A DNA stretch of 64,000 nt from Phycisphaerales bacterium. Its GTDB lineage: Bacteria; Planctomycetota; Phycisphaerae; Phycisphaerales; UBA1924. Shown in pieces: positions 1 to 11,480 of the stretch. Location of the stretch: NCBI GenBank assembly GCA_020847175.1, contig JADLCM010000039.1, positions 80,843 through 144,842 of the forward strand, read 5' to 3'. The position numbers and the translations under genes are program-made. Position 1 is the first letter of the stretch; the number at the start of each line of letters is the position of its first letter. The notes under the pieces are model-generated. The model did no database searches. It was given only the letters and a program-made list of their open reading frames with translations, and had not been told where the DNA came from.

Positions 1-2
1 CG

Positions 3-224
3 CACGGGGCGGGCGAGTTGGCGCAGGCCGCGGCGTACACCCGAACCCGGTATCACGGCGACAGCGGGCGCACCTCCGACATGCAGGCCGGTCCGGTGAT
101 GAGCGAACGCCGGTTCGTGCTGCCTCGCGAAGCCGTGAGCCTGTACCTCGAACACCCGTTCGCTCGGGGCTTCATGGAAGAGATGGGCTGGCCCGTCCGC
201 CCTGAGGACTACGGAATCACCTGA
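3..224 (+). CDS. C-terminal fragment of an unidentified protein
   Basis: The reading frame is open from the first complete codon of the window and stops at a TGA at 222-224, so this is the 3' end of a gene that begins upstream. About 73 residues are visible. They include the run RTRYHGDSGRTSDMQ and a final segment, EEMGWPVRPEDYGIT. No family could be recognised from this short tail. Codon use is the same GC-rich pattern as its neighbours, which supports real coding sequence. The internal TTG at 18 is not a likely start. Confidence 0.5.
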   Translation, partial: HGAGELAQAAAYTRTRYHGDSGRTSDMQAGPVMSERRFVLPREAVSLYLEHPFARGFMEEMGWPVRPEDYGIT

Positions 225-261
225 TCCGAGGGGCGGGCGTGCCCCGGCGCACCGGGCGCCC

Positions 262-591
262 TCAGCACCCGCCCTCGGCGGGCTCCAACACCGCAGACAT
301 CGAACCCTTGCTGCGGCGCATCGAGGGGTCGCGCCCGAAGGCGTGAATCTGCTCCTGGCGCAGTTCCGCGAGCTCGCGGTGCACCGTGCAGATGATGGCC
401 CGGCCGTCGCCGTCAACCGTGCGTGCGATCTCGAAGCCGCGTTCCTTGCTGAACGCGAAGACCTCCTGCAGCATCCGGATGACGTACTCGTAGGTGTGAT
501 CATCGTCGTCAAGCAGGATGACGTGCCACCACTGGGGGGGCTTTGTCGAGGGCTTGACCGAGGGCTTCGCGAGCGTCTTCGTGCCGTCCAT
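262..591 (-). CDS. clpS: ATP-dependent Clp protease adaptor ClpS
   Basis: ClpS delivers N-degron substrates to the ClpAP (or ClpCP) protease in the cytoplasm. The 109-residue length is normal for the family. After a Pro/Lys-rich flexible N-terminus the core begins at about residue 22 with WHVILLDDDDHTYEYVIRML, which matches the conserved strand and the DD(D/E)HTxxYV binding-pocket segment of ClpS. No clpA lies next to it here. A TAGGCT hexamer sits nine bases upstream of the ATG, and GAAGG within that gap could serve as a weak ribosome binding site. Confidence 0.93.
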   Translation of the reverse strand: MDGTKTLAKPSVKPSTKPPQWWHVILLDDDDHTYEYVIRMLQEVFAFSKERGFEIARTVDGDGRAIICTVHRELAELRQEQIHAFGRDPSMRRSKGSMSAVLEPAEGGC

Positions 592-736
592 GGTGCCTTC
601 AGCCTATCACGAGCCGGTTCTGAATCAAGAGCCTTCTGCCGGGTCGGCGCGCAGGCCCGGCGCCTCGGTGGAGGGTGCGGTGCGCCTGCGTGCGAGGCGG
701 GGCGGCGGTCAGCCTGCCGCGGGCGGGTGGGGCAGC

Positions 737-1918
737 TCAGCGCAAGCGAGCTTCGTTCAACCGGGCGTCACGCACCAGGGCGTCGCGCACCTGGCGCAGG
801 CGATCGGCAAACCCGGCGCCTGTCGCGAGCGCCTCCGCCGCGCGGAAGTTCTCGATGCGCTGGGTGGGGGCCAGCGTGCCCCGAGCAAAGACCGTGATGT
901 TCTCGCCCAGGGTCGCGAGCTGGATGAGCGAGGCGCGGGTTGTCTCATCGCGCTCGCTTGCGAGGGCGGCGGAGGCGAAGTTCAGGCAATCCCAGCCATA
1001 GGCGGCGGCGAGGCGGGCGATGTCATCGGGCGGGGCGACGCGCTGGCTGAACGCGCTTTGCAGCACTTCTGCCGCCCGGGTCAGCACCTGGCGAGTCGCG
1101 GCGTCGCCCTTCAGGGCCGGCTCGGTGCGGATGCGCACGGCCATCTTGGAGGCGAGCTGTCGGAGCGCCGCCGCGCGGGCGTCCAGGTACTTGGCATCGC
1201 CGAGCCCGAGTTCGCTCGCGGCCCCGAGCGTGCGCACCAGCCGGTCGAGCACCCAGGGGTCGGTTTCTTCGCGGGCGGGGTCGATCTCCTCCGGTCCCGC
1301 CTTTGCGCCGGCGGCGTACCTGTCCATCGACTCACTCGTGGTGCCCGAGGAGAACGCGATCCGCTGCCCCGCGGCGTTGGCCAGCGCCGCCGCGTTCTCG
1401 GCCGTCATCGCCGGCGCGAACCGGACCAGCGTGCGGAAGGTCATGCCCAGCGCGAACGCCGCCTGGTAGCGGGCGACGGGGTCGGCGCCGGCGAGTTCGC
1501 CGACCGCGATCTGCGCCGCGTCGTAGGTCGCCAGTTCGCCCGAGAGCATCAGCGCCGCGCCGATCGCCTCGGGCTTTGCCGAGCGCACCCACTCGCGAAG
1601 CACGGGGGAGAGGTGGGCGCTGTACACGAGGCGGAAGGACACGGTGATCTGGGTGTCGGTGAGCGGGCGCCGGAGTGCCTGGCGCGCCTGTGAGCGCTCT
1701 GCGGGGGTCTCGCTGCCCAGCATCGGGCCGAACTGCCCGATGTAATCGCGGACTTCCTTCTCCTGCGCCGGGGTGAGCTGGCTGGCGTTTCGGATGGTCT
1801 CGGGCGGAATCTCGATGACCTGGGCCCAACCGGGCGAGGCGAGCCCGCACGAGAGGGCAAGCACGCCAAGCACCCGCTTCGTCAAGCCCGCAACCTTGCC
1901 CACGCGCCCGCCTTTCAC
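737..1918 (-). CDS. Secreted alpha-helical protein of unknown function
   Basis: This 393-residue protein begins with a GTG codon and a basic stretch, followed by a hydrophobic core (VLGVLALSCGLASPGWAQ) that reads as a Sec signal peptide with cleavage after about residue 33. The mature part is rich in Ala, Leu, Arg and Glu and is predicted to be mostly helical, somewhat like HEAT or TPR-type repeats, but no specific repeat consensus was found. Alternative GTG or TTG starts lie 5-11 codons further in. It is probably periplasmic. It stands alone between clpS and the ferredoxin reductase gene on the same strand, with over 100 bp on each side. Function unknown. Confidence 0.75.
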   Translation of the reverse strand: MKGGRVGKVAGLTKRVLGVLALSCGLASPGWAQVIEIPPETIRNASQLTPAQEKEVRDYIGQFGPMLGSETPAERSQARQALRRPLTDTQITVSFRLVYSAHLSPVLREWVRSAKPEAIGAALMLSGELATYDAAQIAVGELAGADPVARYQAAFALGMTFRTLVRFAPAMTAENAAALANAAGQRIAFSSGTTSESMDRYAAGAKAGPEEIDPAREETDPWVLDRLVRTLGAASELGLGDAKYLDARAAALRQLASKMAVRIRTEPALKGDAATRQVLTRAAEVLQSAFSQRVAPPDDIARLAAAYGWDCLNFASAALASERDETTRASLIQLATLGENITVFARGTLAPTQRIENFRAAEALATGAGFADRLRQVRDALVRDARLNEARLR

Positions 1919-2037
1919 TCGCGAAGTCTCGGGGGCACCGGTGGCTCACCCCCCGCCCGATTCGACGGGCTTGTCAATGCCCGACCGGGGAGGAGAAACC
2001 TACCACCCCCCTCCCTCCCGGTCAACTTCACGCCGAG

Positions 2038-2994
2038 TCAGTAGACCTCCATGAAGAACCGGCGCGTGGGGGCGATCTCCTTGTGAATCATGCGCCGATC
2101 CCACGTGCTCGCGGGGCCCGCCTCGGGTTTCACCCGGAGGTACCGGCCCAGCGCGACGGGCTCCAGTACGTCACTCAGGCTCCGAAGGATCCCGAGTTCC
2201 ATGCCTGCGACGCCGCAAAGGTACACCAGCCCACGCTCTCCACCCAGTATCGCCCGCGCCGGGTCGGCAAGCTGGGTCAACCGATTCTGCACGTACGCGG
2301 GGGCCTCGCCGTTCGGACCAGGGTGGCGGCTCACGGCGGTGTGATATGTGAAGTTGGGGTGTTTGGCCGCGAGCGCCTGAAAGTCGGCGTGATACAGCAG
2401 GTCACTGGCGTAGGCGGCACCCGCGATGAGGAGGATGCGTGAGGATGCTCCCGAGGCCAGAAGTTCCGTGACCATTCCCCTGAATGGGGCGATGCCGGTG
2501 CCGGTAGCGACGAAGATGTAGTCATGGGCGCCGGGGTCCAGGGGGAGGACGAATCTCTTGCCGCTCGGTCCGCTGAGAGGCACCTTGTCGCCGGGGCGGA
2601 GATCGCAGAGGAAGTTGGAGGCGACGCCGACGTACAGACGCCCGGTTTCAGGGATTTCATCGATGGTTCGTTTGACCGTGGTCGCGACGATGCCGCCCCG
2701 GCCATCTTCACCCGAGGTCGGGCTGGCGAGCGAGTAAAGCCGGACCTTGTGCGGTTTGCCTTGGGCGTCGGTGCCCGGGGGGATCACACCGAAGGACTGC
2801 CCGGCCCGAAACGCTCCTTCCAGCGGGGTTCCGGCAACATCAATCGCAACATGCCGGACGTACGCCGCGGACTTGACGCTCGCGGTGCAGATGCGGTTCT
2901 CGACGATTGTGCCCAGCGCCGGAGCGTCTGGGCGCACCACGTGCATACGGACCGGCGCAAGTTCGGGCCCTGGGGGCGCGGCGGGGTCGGACAT
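2038..2994 (-). CDS. Plant-type ferredoxin--NADP(+) reductase
   Basis: This 318-residue flavoprotein is expected to transfer electrons between NADPH and ferredoxin or flavodoxin. The FAD domain carries RLYSLASP and the segment YVGVASNFLCDLRPGD. The NADP domain carries VATGTGIAPFRG, then YLCGVAGMELGI, and the chain ends in FFMEVY. The terminal Tyr and the CDL, GTGIAPFR and CGxxGME motifs are those of the plant/cyanobacterial FNR branch rather than the shorter bacterial Fpr type. The longer frame up to 3231 would overlap the neighbouring lipoprotein gene; the ATG at 2994 gives a 40-bp gap and a normal N-terminus. Partner ferredoxin genes are not in the window. Confidence 0.88.
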   Translation of the reverse strand: MSDPAAPPGPELAPVRMHVVRPDAPALGTIVENRICTASVKSAAYVRHVAIDVAGTPLEGAFRAGQSFGVIPPGTDAQGKPHKVRLYSLASPTSGEDGRGGIVATTVKRTIDEIPETGRLYVGVASNFLCDLRPGDKVPLSGPSGKRFVLPLDPGAHDYIFVATGTGIAPFRGMVTELLASGASSRILLIAGAAYASDLLYHADFQALAAKHPNFTYHTAVSRHPGPNGEAPAYVQNRLTQLADPARAILGGERGLVYLCGVAGMELGILRSLSDVLEPVALGRYLRVKPEAGPASTWDRRMIHKEIAPTRRFFMEVY

Positions 2995-3034
2995 GGTGCT
3001 CGGTCCCGGGGGCGCTTCGCGGTTCAACGAGATT

Positions 3035-4543
3035 TCACCCTTCGCCGGTCGTTCCACCAGGATTCGCGCCGGGGTCAGTGCCCGGCGGAAGGTCACCGTC
3101 ACCGGCGCCGTCGTCCAGGGGTTCCTGCGGCTCATCGGGCGGGAGTTCGGGCTGCGGGGGCTCCTGACCCGCCGCGAGACGAGTCCGCGTGTCGCGGATG
3201 AGCGCGGCGAAATCGACAGGCGTGCCCCCAAGGTGCGTCATGCCCTGCGCCATCAGATTCTGGATGTGGGCAGCGTACAGCCGCGCCGTTTCGCCCCCGA
3301 CCGAATTGTACGAATCCATCGATTCGGCCAGGCTTTCGGCGGCGGCGGCGCGGCTGGCGGCGAGGGCGGCTTCAACGGTCCGGATTTCTTCTGCCAGGCG
3401 TGAGGAATCGGCGCCGAGTGCCGGTGTGACGGAATTGAGCAGGGCGAGGTAGTGTTCGTCGCCCACGGCCTGGGCCCAGTGGGTGCCGGCGGAACCGGCG
3501 GCGGCCCGGGCCATGGTGGTGTTCCCGCTGCCGCGCGACTTGGTGTTGGCCCCCGACGCGGCGCTGCGGGCCTTGGAATAGGCCTCTGCGGCGCTTTCGG
3601 TCGCGGGGACAAGCACAGAAGCGCGCTGCGCCGCCAGGCCGGTTGAGGGGTCAAAGAGCGCGGCGGAGATGAGCGCGGCCTGCTTGTCCGCTTCGCCGCG
3701 GAGTTCGCGAGCCTTGTCGCCGGCGGCGGCCTGCGCCGCGGCAAGTTCCGCCGCGGCCTGGTTGAGCGAGGCGATGTCGCCCTCGGCCTGGGCCAGGAGC
3801 AGGCGAAGCTCGTTCATGCGGGGAAGAAGGCTCTGGACCTGGGCCCGGATCTCATCGGCCTGGAACTCAAAGGTGTCGCCGGTGCGCCGGTGCCACATGG
3901 ACTGGCGGACCAGCACCACGGCGTCGCGGGCGTCGGCCCCGTCGGCGCGGAGCGCGAGGGCGCCGGCCTGGTTGTTGGCCTCATCGGCGTGCTTGTCGAG
4001 CGCCTCAGCCCGCAGATGGAGTTCGCGCACCTGTCCGTCAACCGCGGTGAGTTCCGCGTTGACGCCGGCGCGGGCTTTTTCGCGCTCGGCGCGCTGGGCC
4101 TCCAGCGCCGCGATCGGTTCGGCGAAGTTGACGCTCTCGCTCTGCTCCGCGAGCCGCGTGATGCCGCGCCAGGCATCGAGCGTGGTGCGGATTTCATCGA
4201 TGCGCCGGAACTGTTCAAGGAGCGCGGTGTTGGCGGCGTCGGCAAGCAGGCCCGCCTCGGCGAGCCCGGCCTCGGCGACCATCACCTGCGCCGCGGCGGC
4301 CTCGCCCGCGAGCCCGGACTTGGTCACCGGCTCGAGGGTGGTGCGCACCTTGGTGGCCAGGGTGCGGGTGAGCTCGGGGGGAGTCGTGGAACTCGACCCC
4401 GAGTTGAGCACGCGGATGATCTCGCGGGCCTCGCGGATGCGAAACTCGGCGTCGCCCGACTGGTCACACCCGAGCGCGACAGCGCCCGAGGCGGCGAGCA
4501 GGAGGGCAAGAGCACGTCGGCCGCGGTGGAGAGATGGGTTCAT
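3035..4543 (-). CDS. Coiled-coil lipoprotein of unknown function
   Basis: This 502-residue protein starts with a basic segment, a hydrophobic stretch and a lipobox (AVALGC, Cys at about residue 26), so it should be a lipid-anchored envelope protein. The rest is very rich in Ala, Glu, Arg and Gln with long predicted helices, for example around residues 120-300, that look like coiled coil. The C-terminal 50 residues are Pro/Asp/Gly-rich and probably disordered. The ATG at 4543 was chosen over upstream ATGs because it places the signal peptide correctly. No enzymatic motif is visible. It lies 40 bp upstream of the ferredoxin reductase gene and could share its transcript. Confidence 0.75.
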   Translation of the reverse strand: MNPSLHRGRRALALLLAASGAVALGCDQSGDAEFRIREAREIIRVLNSGSSSTTPPELTRTLATKVRTTLEPVTKSGLAGEAAAAQVMVAEAGLAEAGLLADAANTALLEQFRRIDEIRTTLDAWRGITRLAEQSESVNFAEPIAALEAQRAEREKARAGVNAELTAVDGQVRELHLRAEALDKHADEANNQAGALALRADGADARDAVVLVRQSMWHRRTGDTFEFQADEIRAQVQSLLPRMNELRLLLAQAEGDIASLNQAAAELAAAQAAAGDKARELRGEADKQAALISAALFDPSTGLAAQRASVLVPATESAAEAYSKARSAASGANTKSRGSGNTTMARAAAGSAGTHWAQAVGDEHYLALLNSVTPALGADSSRLAEEIRTVEAALAASRAAAAESLAESMDSYNSVGGETARLYAAHIQNLMAQGMTHLGGTPVDFAALIRDTRTRLAAGQEPPQPELPPDEPQEPLDDGAGDGDLPPGTDPGANPGGTTGEG

Positions 4544-4688
4544 GAGCATTCCTGTGGCGCCGGACGGAAGCCCCGGGGGGCACACTTTAGCACGGAGCCC
4601 CGGGGAGTGTCTGTTCGGCCCCCGGGGGCCCGGGGTTCCCCGGCGCGGGGGAGGGGCCCTGCGGGACGCGGGCGGGAGCGGTTCGGGG

Positions 4689-4694
4689 TACGCT
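4689..4694 (+). promoter_or_regulatory. Predicted leaderless -10 element of ruvA
   Basis: TACGCT is separated from the ruvA ATG by seven bases (CAGCGCC). No TTGACA-like -35 is visible upstream. Confidence 0.5.
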
Positions 4695-4701
4695 CAGCGC
4701 C

Positions 4702-5331
4702 ATGCTGACGCGTCTTGCAGGGAGGCTGGCGGGCATCGAGGGCAATGCGCTGACCGTGGAGGTTGGCGCGGGGCTCGCGGCGGAGGTGCTTGTGCCCGCG
4801 TACCTGGCGGAGCGGCTCGCGCCTGACGTGGGGGCCGGCGTTGCGCTGTACACGGTGATGTACCTGGAAAGCCAGGGTCAGGGGACGAGCTTCCTGGTGC
4901 GGCTGCTCGGCTTCGCCTCGGCGTCAGACCGGGCGTTCTTCAACCTGTTCACGACGGTCAAGGGGATCGGCAACAAGCGGGCGCTGCGCGCGATGGCGGC
5001 GGAGCCGGGCACGATCGCGCGTGCCGTGCGCGACCGCGATACACGCACGCTCCAGCAACTGCCCGAGATCGGCAAGCGCATGGCGGAGACGATCATCGCG
5101 GAGCTCTCGGGCAAGGTGGATGCCTGGGTGGGTGAGGATCGGGAGCCGTCGCGGCGGACCGAGGTCAAGGGGGGCCTGTCGGGGGCCGCGCTGGAGGCGA
5201 TCGCGGCGCTGGTCGCGCTGGGCGAAAGCGAGACCGACGCCGAGAAACTGGTGCGCCGCGCGCTCACCAGGCCGGGCATGGGTGACTCTGCGGATGCCCT
5301 GGTGGCGGGGGCGCTCGGCGCACGGGGGTGA
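4702..5331 (+). CDS. ruvA: Holliday junction branch migration protein RuvA
   Basis: RuvA binds four-way DNA junctions and guides the RuvB motor during recombinational repair. The 209 residues show the usual three domains: an N-terminal OB fold (residues 1-62), a tandem helix-hairpin-helix domain with VKGIGNKRAL near residue 86 and PEIGKRMAETIIAELSGKV near residue 120, and a C-terminal three-helix domain that contacts RuvB (about 155-209, EAIAALVALGESETDAEKLV). Neither ruvB nor ruvC is adjacent. Length and domain order are normal for the family. Confidence 0.95.
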   Translation: MLTRLAGRLAGIEGNALTVEVGAGLAAEVLVPAYLAERLAPDVGAGVALYTVMYLESQGQGTSFLVRLLGFASASDRAFFNLFTTVKGIGNKRALRAMAAEPGTIARAVRDRDTRTLQQLPEIGKRMAETIIAELSGKVDAWVGEDREPSRRTEVKGGLSGAALEAIAALVALGESETDAEKLVRRALTRPGMGDSADALVAGALGARG

Positions 5332-5645
5332 GGGGCCGAACCGGCTGCGGGGGCGCGTGGAGCGATGAGCGAGCGACCGGGCCCGTGCCGGGTGGTCCAA
5401 ACCCGCCGGGACTGCCGCTCCGCTGGTGTGCGGAAGGTCCAGTCGAGCCTTGGGGAGTTCGAATGAACCCACGAAGACCTCCAGCGCCGAAGTCGGTCGG
5501 GGCACGGCATCTGAGCGCACTGCATCGTGGTGTGATGCCGAGGCTATCCTGAGTCCTGCGCACGCGGTCGGCGCGCATCGTCGCGGATTCTTGCGCGAGG
5601 TCTTTCCCTTTCGCGATTGCCACGCCGGCACGCATGTTCGCTTCG
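5332..5645. other. Convergent intergenic region without a recognisable gene
   Basis: This 314-bp stretch separates the stops of ruvA and ligA. Small open frames exist but none has a believable composition or start. A TATCCT hexamer on the + strand near 5545 resembles the -10 elements seen elsewhere but has no start codon at the right distance. No tRNA and no terminator with a T-tract was found. Confidence 0.5.
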
Positions 5646-8745
<3,100 letters not shown>

Positions 8746-8866
8746 CGCGGAGAGGCTGAGGTGACGGGAAGCCGAAGCGCCAAAGAACCAAGTGGCCAAG
8801 GAATCAAAGAGCCGGATAGGCTGCCGCGCTTCAATGCGCGCCTTCCGCGGTTCCTTCGTTTGACCC

Positions 8867-8872
8867 TACCAT
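8867..8872 (+). promoter_or_regulatory. Predicted leaderless -10 element of the ABC-2 permease gene
   Basis: TACCAT overlaps the first candidate ATG (8871) and is seven bases from the second (8880), the same layout as at the folD-like gene. This favours 8880 as the start. Confidence 0.45.
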
Positions 8873-8879
8873 GTCCCCC

Positions 8880-10703
8880 ATGCCTCCGATTGTGCGATGG
8901 CTGCTGCAACTCGGGCCGCTCAACCCCATCGCGGTGCGCCTCGTGCACAACGGATCACGCCGCCAGAGGCATTTCTACATCCGCGCCACGTACCTCGCGG
9001 TGCTGATCCTGCTCCTGCTGTGGGCGCTCATCTCGCAGACGCGCGGCGGGGGGGATGACTACCGGGCCCTGGCCAAGGCGGGCGCCAACAGTTTCACCTG
9101 GATCGCCTACGTGCAGGTCGGCCTGATCTGCATCCTCGCCCCCGTGTTCATGGCGGGCGCCGTGGGGCAGGAAGCGGACCCCAAGACGTGGGACATTCTC
9201 CTCAGCACCCCCCTCACACCGGCCCAGATCGTGCTGGGCAACCTGGGGGGCCGGTTGTTCTTTGTGCTGGCGCTCCTGGTCGCGAGCCTGCCGCTCTTTG
9301 CGATCACGCAGTACTTCGGCGGGGTCCCGGGGTCGTCGATCCTGCGGAGTTACCTGATCGCGGCCTGCGCGGCGGGCCTGGTGGGGGCCATCGCCATCAG
9401 CCTCTCCGTGAGCCGCCTGGTGGGTCGCCGGGCCGTTTTTGCGTTCTACGTCGCGGTGGTGAGCTACCTCGCCCTGACGCTCGCGGTGGACGCGTGGTTG
9501 CAGCGGTCCGGGGCGGGGGTGACCGTCATGACCGCGCTCAACCCGTTTCTGGCGCTGCGGGCGCTCCTGAATCCGTCGGGGTACCCGGCTGCGCCGACCG
9601 GGGCGCCGTGGATGCTCCGCGAGCCCGTGGACGCCTGGTGCTGGGGCAGCCTGGTGCTCGCGGTCGTGCTCGTGGTCGCCAGCGCCTGCACGGTGCGGCT
9701 CGGGGGGCTTCAGGGGCTGCTCGCCCGGACCGGCGGCGTGCCGTGGTACCGGCGCGTTTTCGGGCTGGGGGCCGCGGGCGCTGAGCACCGCCCGCCGAGG
9801 CACGTGTGGCACAACCCGATCGCCTGGCGCGAGGCCGCGGCCCGCAACGCGACGCTCGGACGCATCGCGGCGCGCTGGAGCTTCATCGGGCTCGGGGCCG
9901 CGATGTCCATCGGTATCGTGGTGATGTATCACGTGGGCACGCTCGATCATGCGTCGTTCCGGTTCGTGCTCCTCTCGGTGGTGTGGGGCGAACTGGCGGT
10001 GCTGACCCTCGTGACCATCAACATGGCGGCCACGGCGATCACGCGCGAGCGCGAAGATGGCACGCTGGACCTCCTCCTCACGACGCCCATCACGCCGGGG
10101 ATGTACCTCTCGGGCAAACTCCGCGGGCTCATCGCCTACCTCCTGCCGATGATCGCCGTGCCCGCGGGCACGATGCTGCTCGCGGGGTTCTATGTGGCGC
10201 TGGCAGGCGCGGCCCGCGAGGGGGGCGTGCGCGTGACCGAGCAGGTGGGCACGGGCGCCCTCGAGATGCCCGTGGTGCTGCCGGAGGCGGCGCTCTCCGT
10301 ACCGCTCGTCAGCATGGGGTTCATCGCGCTGGCGGCGATGATCGGGCTGGCCTGGAGCCTCAAGAGCCGGGGCACGCTGAGCGCGGTCATCACGTCCTTC
10401 GCCATCGTCATCGTGATCGGCGGCACGCTCGGACTCTGCGGGTACAAGTCGGCGCTCGAGATCGAGTACATCGGGCCGTTCTTGGCCGGGCTTAGCCCGG
10501 CCTCGCTGGTCTTCGCCGCGGCGCAGCCGGGCGAAGCGCTGGCCACCAGCGTAACCGCGGGCTCGGCCACGAACGCCCGGATCGCGCTCTTCATCGGGGC
10601 GCTGGTCGCGACGGCGGCGTGCGTGGGGGCGATCTACGCGATCCACCTGAGCATGGTGCGCACGTTTGACTTCACCACCCGCAAGCTCGCGGGGGGGCGC
10701 TGA
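8880..10703 (+). CDS. ABC-2-type transporter permease with internal duplication
   Basis: This 607-residue integral membrane protein has about twelve hydrophobic segments. Two similar motifs mark two ABC-2 permease halves: GQEADPKTWDILLSTPLTPA near residue 100 and EREDGTLDLLLTTPITPG near residue 390. The motif E-x-(D/G)-x-T-x-D-x-L-L-(S/T)-TP-(L/I)-TP is typical of permeases of the ABC-2/NatB kind that partner a separate ATPase. A middle stretch around residues 280-310 is soluble. No ATP-binding gene is adjacent, so its partner must be encoded elsewhere. Substrate unknown. The alternative ATG at 8871 would add three residues. Confidence 0.85.
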   Translation: MPPIVRWLLQLGPLNPIAVRLVHNGSRRQRHFYIRATYLAVLILLLLWALISQTRGGGDDYRALAKAGANSFTWIAYVQVGLICILAPVFMAGAVGQEADPKTWDILLSTPLTPAQIVLGNLGGRLFFVLALLVASLPLFAITQYFGGVPGSSILRSYLIAACAAGLVGAIAISLSVSRLVGRRAVFAFYVAVVSYLALTLAVDAWLQRSGAGVTVMTALNPFLALRALLNPSGYPAAPTGAPWMLREPVDAWCWGSLVLAVVLVVASACTVRLGGLQGLLARTGGVPWYRRVFGLGAAGAEHRPPRHVWHNPIAWREAAARNATLGRIAARWSFIGLGAAMSIGIVVMYHVGTLDHASFRFVLLSVVWGELAVLTLVTINMAATAITREREDGTLDLLLTTPITPGMYLSGKLRGLIAYLLPMIAVPAGTMLLAGFYVALAGAAREGGVRVTEQVGTGALEMPVVLPEAALSVPLVSMGFIALAAMIGLAWSLKSRGTLSAVITSFAIVIVIGGTLGLCGYKSALEIEYIGPFLAGLSPASLVFAAAQPGEALATSVTAGSATNARIALFIGALVATAACVGAIYAIHLSMVRTFDFTTRKLAGGR

Positions 10704-10724
10704 TCGCCGCGCGCCGCCCCGACG

Positions 10725-10730
10725 TACGCT
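10725..10730 (+). promoter_or_regulatory. Predicted leaderless -10 element of the PIG-L deacetylase gene
   Basis: TACGCT is followed by CCCGC and the ATG at 10736, a five-base gap. The element lies in the short space after the ABC permease stop. Confidence 0.5.
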
Positions 10731-10735
10731 CCCGC

Positions 10736-11455
10736 ATGGCCCGCATCCTCGTCATCGGCCCGCACCCGGACGACGCCGAACTCGGCATGGGCGCGACCAT
10801 CGCCCTGCTGGCCTCGCAGGGGCACACGCTGCTCCTCGCCGACATGACCGACGGCGAGCCCACCCCCTTCGGCGACCCCGCCACGCGTGCCGCCGAGGCC
10901 CGCCAGGCGTGCGAAGAACTGAGCCTGTCGCACCGGCCCCTGAAGCGAGTGAACCTCGGGTTGCCCAATCGGCGCGTGGAGCACTCGCTCGCTTCGCGGC
11001 ATTGCGTCGCGGGGCTCATCCGGGCCTTTCAGGCCGAGATCATCTTCTGTCCGCACGGCGACGATGCCCACCCCGATCACGTCGCCACGACCCGAATCGT
11101 CGAAGACGCCCGCTTCGACGCCAAGCTCTCCAAGGTGGACATGCCCGTGCCGCCCGGCTTTGACGCGGTCGGCACGCCCTGCCATGCCCGGCGCGTGATC
11201 TGGTACTACGCCTCGCACCTGCGCGCCGTGCCCGAGCCCACGTTCATCATGGACGTCTCCAACTTCGTAGGGGCCAAGATGCGCGCGATCCGCGCCTACC
11301 GCTCGCAGTTCGAGGCCAACCCCGCCAATCGATCGATTCCGGGCTGGATCGAAGCCTCGCTCACCTACTTCGGGTCGCGCATCGGCACATCCGCGGGCGA
11401 ACCCTTCTTCTGCCGCGAGGCGCTGGGGCTCACCGGGCTGACCGGCATGATCTGA
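10736..11455 (+). CDS. PIG-L / LmbE family N-acetylglucosamine-type deacetylase (BshB1-like)
   Basis: Members of this family are zinc-dependent deacetylases of N-acetylglucosaminyl conjugates, for example in bacillithiol, mycothiol or GPI synthesis. The 239-residue protein has the signature PHPDDAELGMG at residues 9-19 (zinc-binding His and Asp-Asp) and HPDH near residue 120, the third zinc-ligand motif. The overall length and the segment YRSQFEANP resemble BshB1, which deacetylates GlcNAc-malate. No bshA or bshC gene is nearby, so the bacillithiol role is only a possibility. Confidence 0.87.
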   Translation: MARILVIGPHPDDAELGMGATIALLASQGHTLLLADMTDGEPTPFGDPATRAAEARQACEELSLSHRPLKRVNLGLPNRRVEHSLASRHCVAGLIRAFQAEIIFCPHGDDAHPDHVATTRIVEDARFDAKLSKVDMPVPPGFDAVGTPCHARRVIWYYASHLRAVPEPTFIMDVSNFVGAKMRAIRAYRSQFEANPANRSIPGWIEASLTYFGSRIGTSAGEPFFCREALGLTGLTGMI

Positions 11456-11480
11456 GCAGGCGCGGCCCCCGGTTGGCCCG

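Noticed and set aside
5440..5475. Possible tRNA T-arm (GAGTTCGAATGAAC)
   Set aside because: No acceptor stem, D-arm or anticodon arm could be drawn around it.
8955..10646. 563-codon open frame on the - strand
   Set aside because: Shadow of the ABC-2 permease gene; His/Arg/Gly-rich translation typical of antisense frames in GC-rich DNA.
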